The notes beneath the pieces are model-generated. The model was not told the origin of the DNA and searched no databases. It saw nothing but the letters and a program-made list of their open reading frames with translations. A program made the translations under genes and the position numbers. Source: Pilatotrama ljubarskyi (lineage: Eukaryota > Basidiomycota > Agaricomycetes > Polyporales > Polyporaceae). Taken from it: a DNA stretch of 39,980 nt. This document shows, piece by piece, positions 1 through 11,579 of the stretch; position 1 is the stretch's first letter, and every line of letters starts with the position of its first letter. Where the stretch lies: positions 1 through 39,980 of the forward strand of contig MU277796.1 of NCBI GenBank assembly GCA_022385805.1, read 5' to 3'.

Positions 1-176
1 CAAGTGCTCCACAGGTAAGCTGAGCCTAGCGGGCTTTCCGCTGCGTGCCAAGCCCTGCTCAACAAAAAGTACGCTAAATGACCTACAAACGCACTTACGG
101 GCCGTAGATCAAGTGAATTCCGAGCACTCACTACGCGTTTTCCGATGGTCCTGCCAGCTACTGTACTGGCATAACT

Positions 177-1300
177 CTTCCGCTCGATGTTCTGTTCCTC
201 ATCATCGATTCATTTGACTCTCGACGGGACGCCTCTACCGTGCTGAGTTGCGCGCTCACATGACACGCTCTATTCTCCCGTCAGTGAGAACGCCTCTACC
301 GACATATCGTACTTGAACTCGACGAACTTGAATCAGGAGGCTATCTCAAAGCAAAGCTGCTCACCCGCACTCTACTCCCTGTCCGTGCACTATGCAAATA
401 CGTCCAAACCCTCGTCGTCTCTGGCTTTTCTACTCAACGAAGGCCCTCGGTCACGCCAGACCTGCTGCCCTTCCGCCGCTTGCGGAGGCTGCGGGACCTC
501 ACGCTCACTCACGTCTTTCTGCAACGCCTCGATGCCCTCTTCGAAGTCGTCGGCTCTCCCCAGCACCTCAAACGATTGACGTTGGACATAGTTGAGGTCT
601 CGGTTGACACACGTTCGATCCCGTGGTTAGCTCAAGACATGCACGCCCCGGAGCTGCAGGAGCTTGTAGTCAGGAACCGGGACGACGTCTTCGTCTGCTC
701 GCCCTACAAGCTCCTATCCAACCTCGGCGGACATGTCGGTACTCTGCAATCCATCGATCTTGACCTCGGGGACCAGCACCGTGAAGCTCCGTGAAGTCGC
801 ATGGGTGTACCCCATTTACGCCGTCTGTCCAGGACTTCGTTCCCTCAGCCTCGTCATGGTCGATAGGGGCTACGACGCGCATGGACCTCCCAGTCTTACG
901 CAGCTAAACAGTACGTCCAAGAACGAATGTACCACATGCTCACATTCTCGATATGATCTCTGGTCTCTCCTCCCTCCGCTATGTTCACCTCAAGAACTAC
1001 CCGATGAGGTATGTGAGTGAACAGGAGGACGCACACGAAGAGTGCTTCCTCGAGGCCCTACGCGAGCTCTTCGAGCGAGAAGAGCCGCCGTTCACCGCAC
1101 TCGAGCACCTGGAACTGTGGATGCAAGACATAGAGGGGGTCATGGTGTTCGTGCGTATCGGCTCTCGGCTCAGACCTTTGTGCGCGTCTCGCGCACTCTC
1201 TTGTCGGCAGACGACGCTGCCCCCTCCTCGCTCGTCTGATTTCAACGGGGGTGCCGGGTGTAACGCTGGATCTTGGCTTCCCTTGCGTACCCCAAGGGAA
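177..1300 (+). pseudogene. Family A F-box-like gene, decayed first copy of the array
   Basis: Homology to the three downstream copies can be followed from an F-box-like start (LPLDVLFLIIDSF, base 177) through the region before the conserved intron and into the C-terminal part (ALEHLELWMQD, near 1095-1130). Two TGA codons interrupt the frame at 261 and 285, where the intact copies have Cys and Asn or Thr. Frameshifts are needed near 780 (to reach the segment CPGLRSLSLVMVD) and near 1155 (to reach LCARLAHSLVGRRR). The donor GTACGT survives near 912, but I see no usable acceptor before the next homologous segment. The final helical segment of the family is missing. In intact relatives the F-box domain would bind Skp1 in an SCF ubiquitin ligase, a family property not shown here. 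Multiple independent lesions make this a pseudogene rather than an assembly error. Confidence 0.8.
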
Positions 1301-1684
1301 CAGTGAAGCCTCGCCATGTGCTTACTAGCGTTGATCCTTCTATTGTGACTGGCAATTGCTGAGTAGCACTCCGGTGTATAGTCACTGCTTCGGCACTGAA
1401 GCCCCCGTTTGTACCTATTACGTTGCCGTACCTTGGCCGTACCCATATACGCTTGAGCGCTAGCTAGTACTTCGCCGCTTCGTTTGCTATCGTCCTTCAT
1501 CTACTTCACTACAACGCTGCAGTGGGTACTGTACCACTCACTCAAGACAGAGGCAGATGTGGATCACGGTTGCTCTTGGCTGTACTCATTGGTATCGGTG
1601 GGTACATCCTCTCGAGGATGTTTAGGCCCCAGGACTCAGTACCAAGTTCTCAGACTTGCCCGCCGACCGAGACGCGAGACTGTC

Positions 1685-3120
1685 ATGCCATCGGGAATGT
1701 CTGCTGAACCTCCTCAGTCGCCTGCTCTGCCGCTTGAGGTTCTCTACAAAATCGTTGAATCTGTGGAGACCCCCGGCGCCGTTGAATCCACGCTCCGCAA
1801 TTGCACGCTGACATGCCACGCCCTCTTATCCTGTTCACAAAATGCCCTCTACCGAAACATCAGAATGCAGCTTGACACACCTCAAGGATTCTGGAAAGCG
1901 GAGCTCCTCTCCCGCACACTCCTGGCCGATCCTACGCTGGGTTCACTCATCCAGACGCTCGTCATCTACCGCATTGTGCTCTCCCCGAGCTTGCACCTTC
2001 TCTTAGACGATGACCACCCGAATACCATCATCTCGGAGATACCTCCACTTCCATCCACCGTTCTCCCCTTCGGCCACATGTCCCAGCTGAGGACGTTGCT
2101 TTTCTCATGCTTATGTTTTCAGCGCGCCGACGACTTCCTCGACATCATCGTGTCGCTGCCCCGTTTGAAGCGACTGGCGTGCACGACGATTGAAGTCCTA
2201 GAGCGCACCGCAAGGCCACGCGTGCGCCATGAAACTCGCTTCCCGACGCTCAGCGAGCTCTCTGTCCGCAGATGGGCCGGACCGCACAACACCTTCGCGC
2301 AACTCCTCTTACCCAGCCACGATCCTTCTGAGAGCGCGGACGGAGCCGCGGAAATGCTCCACCTTGACTTAGGCACACGCGTTGGAGGCATTGGAGGTGG
2401 AATTGAATGGTCTCTAATGATTCGCACGGCAAGTGCTCGGCTCCGCTCGCTGAAGATAGCAACGGCAGACGTGCACCTTGTGCCTGACACCGTGCACGCC
2501 CGGATGCTACTGCAACCATACGGTACGTACCCAGACTGTATAAATTGTCCGTGACTGAACAAAGCACCCTGTGTTGTGCAGGAGGTACTCTCCACTCATA
2601 TATTCTCGAGAACATCTCCTGTTGCTCCTACCTTCGCATCCTCACACTCGGATATACGCCGATGGCTCGGGCCAATAAGGGGGAAGACGTTTATGGCGGA
2701 GGTTTCCTCGACGCCCTGTGCTCCGTCTTGGAGCGTCGCCCGGCGCCATTTCCGGCACTCGAGCATCTGGACCTCCGGATGCGTGACATTGACGGCGAGA
2801 TGGTCAGCGTGAAAAGCGATGTGTGCGAGCGCCTTGCGAGTTGTCTCCTGGACAAGACGGCGCGCCCTCGCTTCGCCTGCCTAGCCGTCCTCGTGCACTT
2901 AGTCCGCTGGGTGGAGATCGACGGGATGTTGTACGCTGGACCGGAACTGGACTTGCGTGGCATCGATTGCGGATCCGTGGTGGAACGATGGCGTGCGGCT
3001 TTCTCTGATTTCCAGCGAGCATCGGGCGTAGTGCTGACTGTCTGTCTATACGACTACCGCGAGTCTGAAGCGATGGACGGTTACGGGACATGGCCATCGT
3101 CATTTCTCGGCCGCTTCTAG
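1685..3120 (+). CDS. F-box-like/leucine-rich repeat protein, family A copy 2
   Basis: Two exons, 1685-2522 and 2582-3120, joined by a 59-nt phase-1 intron (GTACGT donor, TTGTGCAG acceptor), give 458 residues. The N-terminus (LPLEVLYKIVESVE, then NCTLTCHALL and ALYRNIRM) matches the three-helix F-box layout. The rest shows irregular leucine-rich segments such as LRTLLFSCLCF, LPRLKRLAC and LRILTLGY, ending in a helix (RWRAAFSDFQRA). The likely role is a substrate adaptor of an SCF E3 ligase, with the LRR-like part choosing the target; that is inferred from the family, and no substrate can be named. The start is the ATG at 1685, just before the F-box; the frame is open further upstream, but that part does not resemble the paralogues. 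It is the best preserved member of a tandem array with the copies at 177, 5480 and 7347. Confidence 0.8.
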
Positions 3121-3391
3121 TCGTGATTGTCCGTTCTCTTCATATGTACGTTCGCCCATCGACCTGAGTACGGTGCCGGTCATCTCGTTCGTATACTACC
3201 TCTTGCTACATCGTCTCCGCGTCGATATACCGGCCAGCAGCACCTGATGCCATTCCTGTCCATACCATTCTTATTCGTATCTGTACAGTTCCCGATCACT
3301 GTACGGCAATATGTTACATTGACGCGGCGCTGTGTGGAGGACCGAAACTCAACTCCAAGCGACAAGCTTATCCAGCATTGCACTCACCGGA

Positions 3392-4705
3392 TCATAGAGC
3401 CGCGTCCAAGAGGGTCGCGAAGGATGCCGCGTGCTGGACCTCCACTCGCACTCCTCCGTCCTGTAGTGGTCGCAGGGCAGACGTAATGCTCGCGACGTGC
3501 TCCTCCCGTAAGGGCGTCTCAACCATGTGCGACGTTCCGGCATATTGCAAGTCAGACTGCGGTCCTTGGACATCGGACGCGTCGTCGTATAAAAATATCT
3601 TCAGCCCCGATAGATGCGGGTACGTGCTGGGTAGAAGCACACCCGCGAAGTCAGTGAGCAATCCGTGCGCGGTCCGAGTGACGCTCGAGTGAGACAACAT
3701 TGGCTGCATCGGATAGTGGAGAATGATTGTAAGCTCGTGCAGGGAGCGGGTAAAGAGGCACCGTGGTGGCATCAGCCAAGCGGCGAGGGAAGCCAAGATG
3801 TCTGGATAGTGAGCGCGCTGAGCATCCTCTACCGGATTGATGCATAAAGTGAGGCTCTGTAAGCCCGCGCACTGAGCGAGCGCAGAGTCGAACGAGTGAT
3901 CTGGCGCCAGAGCAACGAAGTGAGTACAAATGGCATTAGATATATACTGTGAGAAGTCACCTGGATCCAGCGGTCGCCGCAGCGTGACTCTGGCAACCTG
4001 CAGGCTCTCCTGCATCCGTGTCACTATCGGTGCCCAGTACAGAAGCACTGACTCATGCCACAGGATATGCAGACTGAGCGTGTGCAGATGGATTGAGGAC
4101 CAGGCGCCGTGCATAAGACTGTGGCGCACTGCGTTGTGGATGACAGCAGAGCCGGAGTTTGCGCCCGAAAATCGCAGACGCAGTGTACGTAATTGAGGGA
4201 AGGCACAGATGCCGTGCGAGAGTGCTTGATAGTCGTCCATTCTCCTTGAACTGGAGGCACGCGGAGCGCTGACGAGGCCCAGCCTGTCGAGGCATAACTC
4301 TTCTAGAGCCTGTGTGCATGATGCGAATAGATTTTGCAGCTTCTTCGAGCTGCGAACCATAAGCCCAACGAGCGACAGGGACCGTAGGTTCCGGAGATGG
4401 GCCAAGTGCAGCATGTAAGGCAGGTCGACTGAGCGCCCACGGCCTCGCACTACGAGCGCGGTGAGGACGTCTGCAAGAAGGGATTCGGGATGGAAGACCT
4501 CCATGAAGCGCGATGCTTCAGAAAAAGGAGGGCGCCTTGCGGATATGGTAACACCCTTCGAGAGATGGAAGAGAGCCTGGGATCTCCAGACGGTCGATAT
4601 GGAAGCACAGGTGGCGAGTGCCTGCCAGTCGTCGTGGAGGATATCGATAATAGCGTCGATAATTTCTGCGGGTAACGTAGGAGCTACTAGCTGAGACACT
4701 GACAT
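3392..4705 (-). CDS. F-box-like protein, family B, single open frame with probable 60-nt intron
   Basis: An unbroken frame of 437 codons starts at 4705 with an F-box-like segment (LPAEIIDAIIDILHDDW, ALATCASISTVWRSQALFHL). Leucine-rich segments follow (LRNLRSLSLVGLM, LRTLRLRFSG, LQSLTLCI). Comparison with the family B copies at 12330, 34955, 36715 and 38307 shows that their phase-1 intron position falls here at 3901-3960. This stretch has a GTGACT donor, a GCGCCAG acceptor, a length of 60 nt and no stop. Spliced exons 4705-3961 and 3900-3392 give 417 residues and restore alignment (DHSFDSALAQCAGLQSL against DWHSPALYDAIAGC). Both the retained and the spliced forms are translatable. The role is probably an SCF substrate adaptor. 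The gene lies on the opposite strand between family A copies 2 and 3 and is more diverged than the right-hand family B group. Confidence 0.75.
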   Translation of the reverse strand: MSVSQLVAPTLPAEIIDAIIDILHDDWQALATCASISTVWRSQALFHLSKGVTISARRPPFSEASRFMEVFHPESLLADVLTALVVRGRGRSVDLPYMLHLAHLRNLRSLSLVGLMVRSSKKLQNLFASCTQALEELCLDRLGLVSAPRASSSRRMDDYQALSHGICAFPQLRTLRLRFSGANSGSAVIHNAVRHSLMHGAWSSIHLHTLSLHILWHESVLLYWAPIVTRMQESLQVARVTLRRPLDPGDFSQYISNAICTHFVALAPDHSFDSALAQCAGLQSLTLCINPVEDAQRAHYPDILASLAAWLMPPRCLFTRSLHELTIILHYPMQPMLSHSSVTRTAHGLLTDFAGVLLPSTYPHLSGLKIFLYDDASDVQGPQSDLQYAGTSHMVETPLREEHVASITSALRPLQDGGVRVEVQHAASFATLLDAAL

Positions 4706-5479
4706 TGATCAGTCGAACCTCCACCTGAGTGAGATCTCTAGTGACGGGGGACGACGATTGAGTCAACGGAGCTCAGACACGCACTTGAACACGTACCTCT
4801 GGTATAGAACTAGTATGTTGGATGATCTTTCACGAACTTGAATGATCCAGGACCGCCCACAAACTGACGAGCGATGGGTCAGATCGACCAGGAGACTCGG
4901 AGTACTGCAGTGGCCCGCGAGTCGTTGCCGCAACAACACCGTTATAGCCTGTTGCAGCAGGCCTGATTCCTCTAAGTAGCACGAACACGATACCCGAGCA
5001 CGAGGAAGTTGGTTGTGGTAGTGGGCAGCTTTCGGGACAGCACTCGGCGAGTGATCATCGATCAATTGCAACCTATGTATCCCCGTAGGAACAAACCAAA
5101 TAAACGCCGTGGCTCAAGCGCGTGCGAGTCAGGAGTCAGCCACCACTTCAGGCTCTTACATCCTGCGTCCGAAATCGTCACAAGATCGGGCACAGGTAGA
5201 TGCTTGAGCTTCATCCATCTTCACCGGAGAATCGACGAGAGATTGCACCACGACTCATTTCGTCGAGCAGACACGACTCGCCGGAAGGGGTGAAGTACGA
5301 CGTCTGTAACATCCCAAAGATTGTCTACCCTTCAAACTGTACGCACAGGTATCAGTACATAAACTCATGTGAGCATTCGCTCGTTCCGGTGGTCTTACTT
5401 GTCACTGTTGCAGGCACACCTCGCCAACGATCGCGAGTCGAATTTGAAGCCACAGTCACTGGCCACTGCCCAGGCCACC
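4706..5479. other. Intergenic spacer between divergent F-box genes
   Basis: This spacer lies between the start of the - strand family B gene and the start of family A copy 3, so it should hold both promoters. No protein-like frame is seen. A GTGAGC...TTGCAG pair at about 5369-5413 could be a 5' UTR intron of copy 3. Confidence 0.4.
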
Positions 5480-6793
5480 ATGACCCCATCTCTTCCGCTC
5501 GATATTATCTGCCTCATCATTGAATACCTAGAAGACGACTTAACGGCGCTTCGCCACTGCGCTTTGACGAGCAGCGCACTGCTACCTCCGTCCCGTACTC
5601 GGCTTTACCAGCACATCGCTTTCGCATGCCCCGATCCTGCCACACACAAAGTACAGCTGTTCTGCCGGACGATACTCGAGCATTCCGAGCTTGGAGCGTT
5701 CACTAGGTCGTTGACCATAGCAGAGCTCAGAAGTTCCGCCAGAACGAACGTGGTGGTGACCCGGAACCTGCTACCCTTTCACCTATTAGTCAATCTCCGA
5801 GTCCTGACGTTGTTCTGGGCACCGCTACAAGCACACGAGCTGCTCAAGATTGTCTCGTGGCTCCCGCAGCTAAAGCAGCTCGTCTGCGACTTCTGTTTGG
5901 ACGTTTTGCCTGAGGATAGCGTACCAGACTGGATTGGTCCCCTCGGCCAGGCAGAACCTGCGACATTCCCGAGGTTTCGAGAGCTCGTCATTCGCCAGGG
6001 GTCGTGGGATCACGAGAGTTTTGCGCAGCGACTCATGCGGGACCAACCTCAAAGCATAGAGCGTCTCCTCGCCATCGACCTGGATCTGCCTGGATTCGAG
6101 ATCTCAGCAACGCTGCCCTGGCTTGTCGTGGTTCGCGGAGCCAGTGCGCACTTGAAGTCTATCGGCATCTCGGTGATGGACTTGACGCATATATTGGAAC
6201 ACGGCGTCCTCATTGGTTTCCCAGAACCCTACCGTACGTCATACCCTCCAAGACAGTTGTATCTCCGCCAGTGACGAGGGTTGTGCGCCCGACGTTATGC
6301 AGGTGTTCAATACCAGTGGATCATGGACAGCGTTGCCACGTGTTCCGCATTACGGTCTATGCGTCTGCGATACGAACCCTCCCTCCTCCCATCCAACACA
6401 TCCTCATCGTCCTTCCTCGAATCTGCCTGTGAGGTCTTGGAACGGCACCCCCCGCCGTTTCCTCTGTTCGAGAGCCTCGAGCTGTGCATGGTAGACCGAG
6501 AAGGGCGCCTGGTCTCCGTCACGAAAGAGCTATGTGCCCGCCTCGCAGGCTGTCTCCTGGACAAGCGGCGATTCCCCTCATTCTCGAAGCTCGTCTTGCA
6601 CGTACAGCAGCAGTTTTGGGCCCATCACAGCGGGATGTGGTCATCGTGGAAGAGGCGTGAGCGGTCCGGCGACGAAGAGGAGGCCTTGTTGTCTAGATGG
6701 CGAGCGATGTTCGATGTATTCGAGCAAGCGCCGGGCGTGGTCTTGCATGTGGACGTCTTACCTCCTCCCCCAGGACCGCAGTTCAAATGGTGA
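5480..6793 (+). CDS. F-box-like/leucine-rich repeat protein, family A copy 3
   Basis: Exons 5480-6233 and 6303-6793, with a 69-nt phase-1 intron (GTACGT donor, TATGCAG acceptor), give 414 residues. The start is the ATG at 5480, chosen because its context is GCCACCATGA, close to the ideal eukaryotic start context, and because the F-box-like domain follows at once (LPLDIICLIIEYLEDD). The body contains irregular leucine-rich segments (LRVLTLFW, LPQLKQLVCDF, FRELVIR, LRSMRLRY). The C-terminus has LARLAG-type and RWRAMFDVFEQ helices shared by all array members. The last residues are proline-rich (LPPPPGPQ). I infer an SCF adaptor role from the domain layout. No lesion is visible, so this copy and copy 2 are the likely functional genes of the array. 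Confidence 0.8.
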
Positions 6794-7346
6794 CGGTACG
6801 TCGGCGTATCTTCGAAATTGCTCACACTAACCAGGCAATACAAACCTAGGTGCTCCTGCTGATTATGCACATGCATTCCTCACAGATGCGTCGGATGTCT
6901 CAAGAGTCGCACGTCTTGTTGAAAGTACGTTGTCTCACGGCTCCGTCTGAGCCGAATGCAACTCGAGTACGGGATGGTCTGTCTATATAATAGCACCGCA
7001 AGAGCCAAGTTGGACTCAGGGAGCCTGAGCGCAAGGACGGTACTGCTTCTACACCTAGTCTGTGTGCGAGAATGGCAGATTGCATATTTTCTTGAGGCGA
7101 GTGGTCTCTTACTCGTTGCATGGCAGTGCGCCGAACATCACTTATCCGTTGCGGAAGTGGGCTCCTTCTAGATCGAAGCCGTCCGTCGTTTAAGCTGCGT
7201 GATTGAGATCGGCGGCAACTATACGCGGTAGCAATTTACACAGGCCGTCTACGCGCAACGCATAAAAGAGCCACTTACAGGTGAGCGCCGGTCCCAGAAC
7301 CATCCTCACTCGCTCATAGACAATCCGTGACGCAGCCCCGCTGGTC
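6794..7346. other. Intergenic spacer, nothing recognised
   Basis: Spacer between family A copies 3 and 4. Only short unrelated frames occur. It must contain the 3' end of copy 3 and the promoter of copy 4, but no specific element could be assigned. Confidence 0.4.
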
Positions 7347-8734
7347 ATGCCCTGTTGCATGGCAATTGCTCGCTTTCTCCCGAGTCGAGCCTCGGCGGTT
7401 CCACAACGTCCCGTTCCCAAGCCCCAGCCCGAACAGCATCCACTCAAGCTGCCGCTTGATGTGTTGCAGGATATCTTCGAATACCTCGACGGAGAGCCCT
7501 CTGCGCTGTGCAATTGCGCACTCGTAGGCCACCCTCTACTTCCCATCGCCCGTTCGACGTTGTACCGTTCCATCAGTCTCACGGTAAACTACTACCGGAA
7601 CGCGGAACAGCTCTCCGATGCCCTCTCGGCGGAACCTGTATTGTGCACGCTCGTTAAGTCGCTCACAACCTCCCACCCCGACCTCGCAGACGGAGGGCCA
7701 GCTCGCAGGGAGGTGCACTCCGGGCTTCTTCCTTTTGACCGCATGCTACAGCTGCGATCACTAACGCTGCGTCGCGTACCGATACGGGATGGATACGACC
7801 TGGCCTCCATCGTTGCTTCCTTGCAAGGGCTCGAGCAGCTTAACCTACACCATGTCGTCGGCTTCGGCTTCAGGAGCCACCCTGATCCCATACTGGTCCT
7901 GTCCCGGACGCATGTCAGCCTCCGGCGCTGCAGGAGCTCTCGATCAGGGATGGGCTATGGGGTTACGGGGACTTTGCCGAGAGACTTCTGTCTCGTTACC
8001 CGGTCGTCTTCGAGAAACTGCAAGTTATCGAGGCTTTACTGCACGGCACTCCTGCCATCACCTGGGCTCCTATCACTTGCATAGCTGGGGAGCACGTGCG
8101 GTCTATGAGCATGGAGATGGTCGACCGGTCCTCTCGTCAATCAGCGGCGACACTTGCGCCTCGCCTCGAAGCGGAGATCACTAAGTATAGTGCGTATGTT
8201 GTTCCCTATGCTGTTTGGGGACTCACGAACGCTCCCTCTGTTGGGACGCAACGAACAGGAAGCGACCATGCGTACTTTCTGGACTACCTTCGTTTTTGTC
8301 CTGGCTTGCGAACGCTCTGCCTCAAGTATCGCCCGAACACGAAATGCTGGAACGAAACGGAGTCCGCCGAGTTCCTGGAGGCACTATGTGAGGTCCTAGA
8401 GCGCCGCCCCTCTCCAGCCCTTGAGCACCTGGAGCTCAGGATGGTCGATCGTCAAGGCCGCATGGTCGGCGCTGCACAGGCCCATCGCGCTAGCCTTGCT
8501 CAGAGTCTCCTTGACTGGCAGCGATACCCCCACTTTCGTCGGCTCACTCTGCACATACGGCATCAACACCAGAACCACCCTGGTCAGTTCGCATTCTGGC
8601 AGGAGCTATCCCTCCCGACGTCAGAGGAAGCAGACCAGATAAGGAAGAGATGGCACCAGGCTTTCCTCGCTTTCGCCGAGGCACCTAACGTGGAACTGCA
8701 CGTTGAAGTTCCGACATCTACCTCCTTCAGCTAG
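7347..8734 (+). pseudogene. F-box-like protein, family A copy 4, with a frameshift
   Basis: The frame from ATG 7347 encodes an N-terminal extension, the F-box-like domain (LPLDVLQDIFEYLDGE, CNCALVGHPLL, STLYRSISL) and leucine-rich text up to about base 7886. From about 7922 the homology continues in another frame (LQELSIRDGLW, FAERLLSRYP), which runs into the second half. The switch must lie between the stop at 7883 in the downstream frame and 7922. Copies 2 and 3 have no intron there, so a 1- or 2-nt indel is the simplest reading. The conserved phase-1 intron is kept at 8190-8258 (GTGCGT donor, GAACAG acceptor, 69 nt, in frame and stop-free). The C-terminus (ALEHLELRMVDRQG, RWHQAFLAF) is normal. 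It is either a young pseudogene, a sequencing error, or a gene with an unrecognised extra intron. Confidence 0.65.
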
Positions 8735-9019
8735 GTGTGCATGTTCCCGTCCACGTCAAAGGACCACAAACCCAGCCATGCACGCGACCTTCGCCGTCTT
8801 GGAACGTAAAACCGCGTTCATATGCCGTGGGACATCCAAACGTCATCTTCCAATGCGCGCTGGACCAGACATTTCTCGCCCTAGTGTCGCAAGCCGCTTA
8901 TGACATTGAGCGTCGCCGCCTACTGGGCCACCAAAAGCGTCGGTAGTTATAATTACGAGCAGCCAAATGTGTCGCCAAGACATGGATACATATTACCGAT
9001 ACAGACTATTGTACACCGA

Positions 9020-11579
9020 CTAGACTTCCTGTTCGTATACGTCCCATTCACCGTATGTATCGTCCTTATCGCTTCCTGCTTCCACGTCCTCTTCACCCTC
9101 CGCGTCTTCGTCCACTCCTTCAGGGATATCTGCAACAGCAGCCGTGGCAGCAGCAGCCCCGGGCACGAGACTCGCGGAGCGAGACTTTGTCCGGAGCTGG
9201 CCGATGCCACCTCCACTTTCTTCGACGATGACCATGCTGTCGCCTTCGTCCTTGTCGTCGAGCGTGTAGAATCCCTCGTCGTCCTTCCCATCCTCTTCGG
9301 TCGGCATCTGGAACGAGCTCCCGTCGTCCGTAAAGAGATCCTTGAGGGCGTTGTAGTTGATCCGCTTGCTGTACTTTGGATTCTTCTTGATGAGGTTCCG
9401 CACTGACTCGGCGGCGGTGCTCCCGTGCGGCGTGGAGGCGTCGCGCGGTTTGTTGTTCGTTTTCCGGCGCTATAAGAAACATTTCGGCGGTTAGATTCTC
9501 TGATCGTACGTGGCGGGGCCACTCAGGAGGGAAGTCAAACAGGCGCCCGAAGACCTGAAAAGTGATCGAAATGTTGCGTTGTGCGGGATACGAACCTTGC
9601 GCGGCTTTTTCTGCTTGTCTTCGCTCTCCTGTTGTTCCACTTTCGCTGCAAGATACCGTTCAGCAACGGCGCGCATGCAGTTTCACGGTGTGCAATAGCA
9701 CCAGTATCGGGTAGCTCACTCACCAGCAAGAGCTTCCAGATAATCGCGGTTCATCTCGACCCACACGCGTTCCTTGATCTTGACCTCCTCTTCGGTGAGG
9801 ATGAACCGGTCGAGCTCTTCCTCGTCTAGCCCGAGCAGCTCGTCATCGCCCGAAAACTGCTCGCGCCGCCGCCGCTCCGCCTCGTCCAGCGTGGAATTGA
9901 GCAGCGTGCTCTGCGCAGTTGTCAGGAACTCGGTGACCTCCTGCTCGACCGCGGCCGTCACAGTCTCGTCCAGCGGAGAAGGCGGTCGTTCGGGTACTAG
10001 GAGCGCCTTGACTGGAGGCAGATCGGGGTCAACCGCTTTCTGAGGCGAGGGGGATGCCGCTGGGTTAACCAGCGTACGCTCGGGCTCGGGCTCCATCAGC
10101 GCGGGGTCAATCTGAGGCGCAGCGGTTGGCTGGGACATGCCGAACTGAATATCTTCGCCATCCTCGGGCAGGAAGAGGGGTAGGGGACCGGTCGTGCCTG
10201 CGAGAATGCCTTGGTTCAAGAGCGCGGGGTCGAGAGGCTGCGGGTGTGCTTGAGACGGTCCAGCAGCGTCGGGCAGTGGGGGCGAGGCCTCAGCTTCGTC
10301 CTCAGTGTCGTCTTCGTCCCGTTTCCGCTTCTTCTTCTTCTTCTTCTTACCCTTGCCTTTACTCTTTCCTTTCTCCTTCTCGTCCGGCAGCACCCCGCCG
10401 TTCTCTCGCAGGATCCGCTCCTTCTCCTCCTTCTCTTTTCCTTTCGTGTACGCCGGCGGATCCATTTCCTCCTCGAGCCAAACCGTGCGGAAGTCTGCGA
10501 GGGTGAGCGCGCAGCTCGGCGTCTTGCGGAACTCGTCAAGCCGCTTCTTCAGCGTGGTGTCCGCGATCTTGACAACCTGCACGATCTCCGCGACGCTCCG
10601 ACGGAAGTTGTTCATGCGCGCGGCGAGGAGGAGGCACGCGCCGCATATGCCCGCCGGTCTCCGGCCCTTCGTCATCCAGTCGCGGTCGAAGCGCTGCACT
10701 AGCCGGATGGCGTCCATTGCGACCTGGTGCGTCTCTTCTCCGAACTCTAGGAGGGCAGCAAAGCGAGAAATGTAGTGAGAGGGATCGACGAGAGGAAGTC
10801 GGAGATTGAGAGTCTGGACGAGTTGCAGATACGTATGGCCAAGCTCGAATACGTTTACCTGAAAAGGAGTCTAGAGTCTGTTGACAGGCGGTAGGGATAG
10901 AGAACGCACCTGGAGTAGATCTGAGAAGTCTATGAGCATGTAGTTCCTCGTCTCCTTTTGCCTGCACGCCACGTAAAGACAGACTGCGACGACATTCATG
11001 CTCTTCCGACCCTTGGTGAACTTGTGTTCGACGGCGAGGGTATACAGACGCGTTGCGGCGAGCGACACGACTTCTGATAGGCGGAGCGCGGTGGCGACTT
11101 GCTGGATCTTCCTACTTGCTATGGGTCGGGGATTAGCTCACAGCATAGGGGGTTTGATTGATACTCACCGTTCGCGATCGTCTGCTCTCTGCTCTCCGTA
11201 TTTCCCCTGTTCCCAAACATTCCTCCCATCCGTGCGCGAGCTGTTCCAAGATATTCAGTCGTGCAGGACGAGAGAATCGACGTAGGGGACATACTGGCAC
11301 CCTGACCGACGAAAGTTCCTTGCACCATCGCGGCACCTGTGCTTGTCTCGCCGAAGGTGACCTATACCTCGCGCATCAGGCGCGCTCTGAGCCTGCACCA
11401 CGAAGAAGGACGCACCTCATTAACGATAGTGTTCTCCTCGACCACAGTACCGCAATTTACGCAGAAGCCGTTGCCGGCGGCAGCATCGTACTCGATGACC
11501 GTCCCACCACAGTCTGTACAGACCGTCTGTCGATCGTCAAGTTAGCTAGAGAACACTAAGCACGCTGCTTCCATACCAT
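9020..11579 (-). CDS. BRF1: Transcription factor IIIB subunit BRF1
   Basis: BRF1 bridges TFIIIC, TBP and RNA polymerase III at tRNA and 5S genes. Seven exons fit: 11577-11579, 11416-11526, 11169-11361, 10910-11118, 9724-10858, 9596-9645 and 9020-9469. All phases agree and give 716 residues. The first exon is only the ATG, followed by a 50-nt intron. A TFIIB-type zinc ribbon has Cys4, Cys7, Cys23 and Cys26. It is followed by VTFGET and VQGTFVGQG, two cyclin folds (KIQQVATALRLSEVV to about residue 270; RRPAGICGACLLLAAR in the second), and a lysine-rich acidic linker with a run of Lys codons. The conserved BRF1 TBP-binding block (EEEVKIKERVWVEMNRDYLE) lies near residue 530-550. The C-terminal tail is acidic (EGEEDVEAG). 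Length and domain order are normal for the family. No paralogue is present in the window. Confidence 0.95.

Noticed and set aside
10305..10775. Ser/Phe-rich + strand frame with hydrophobic run
   Set aside because: Antisense of the Lys-rich BRF1 linker; the apparent membrane segment comes from AAG/GAG codons read backwards.
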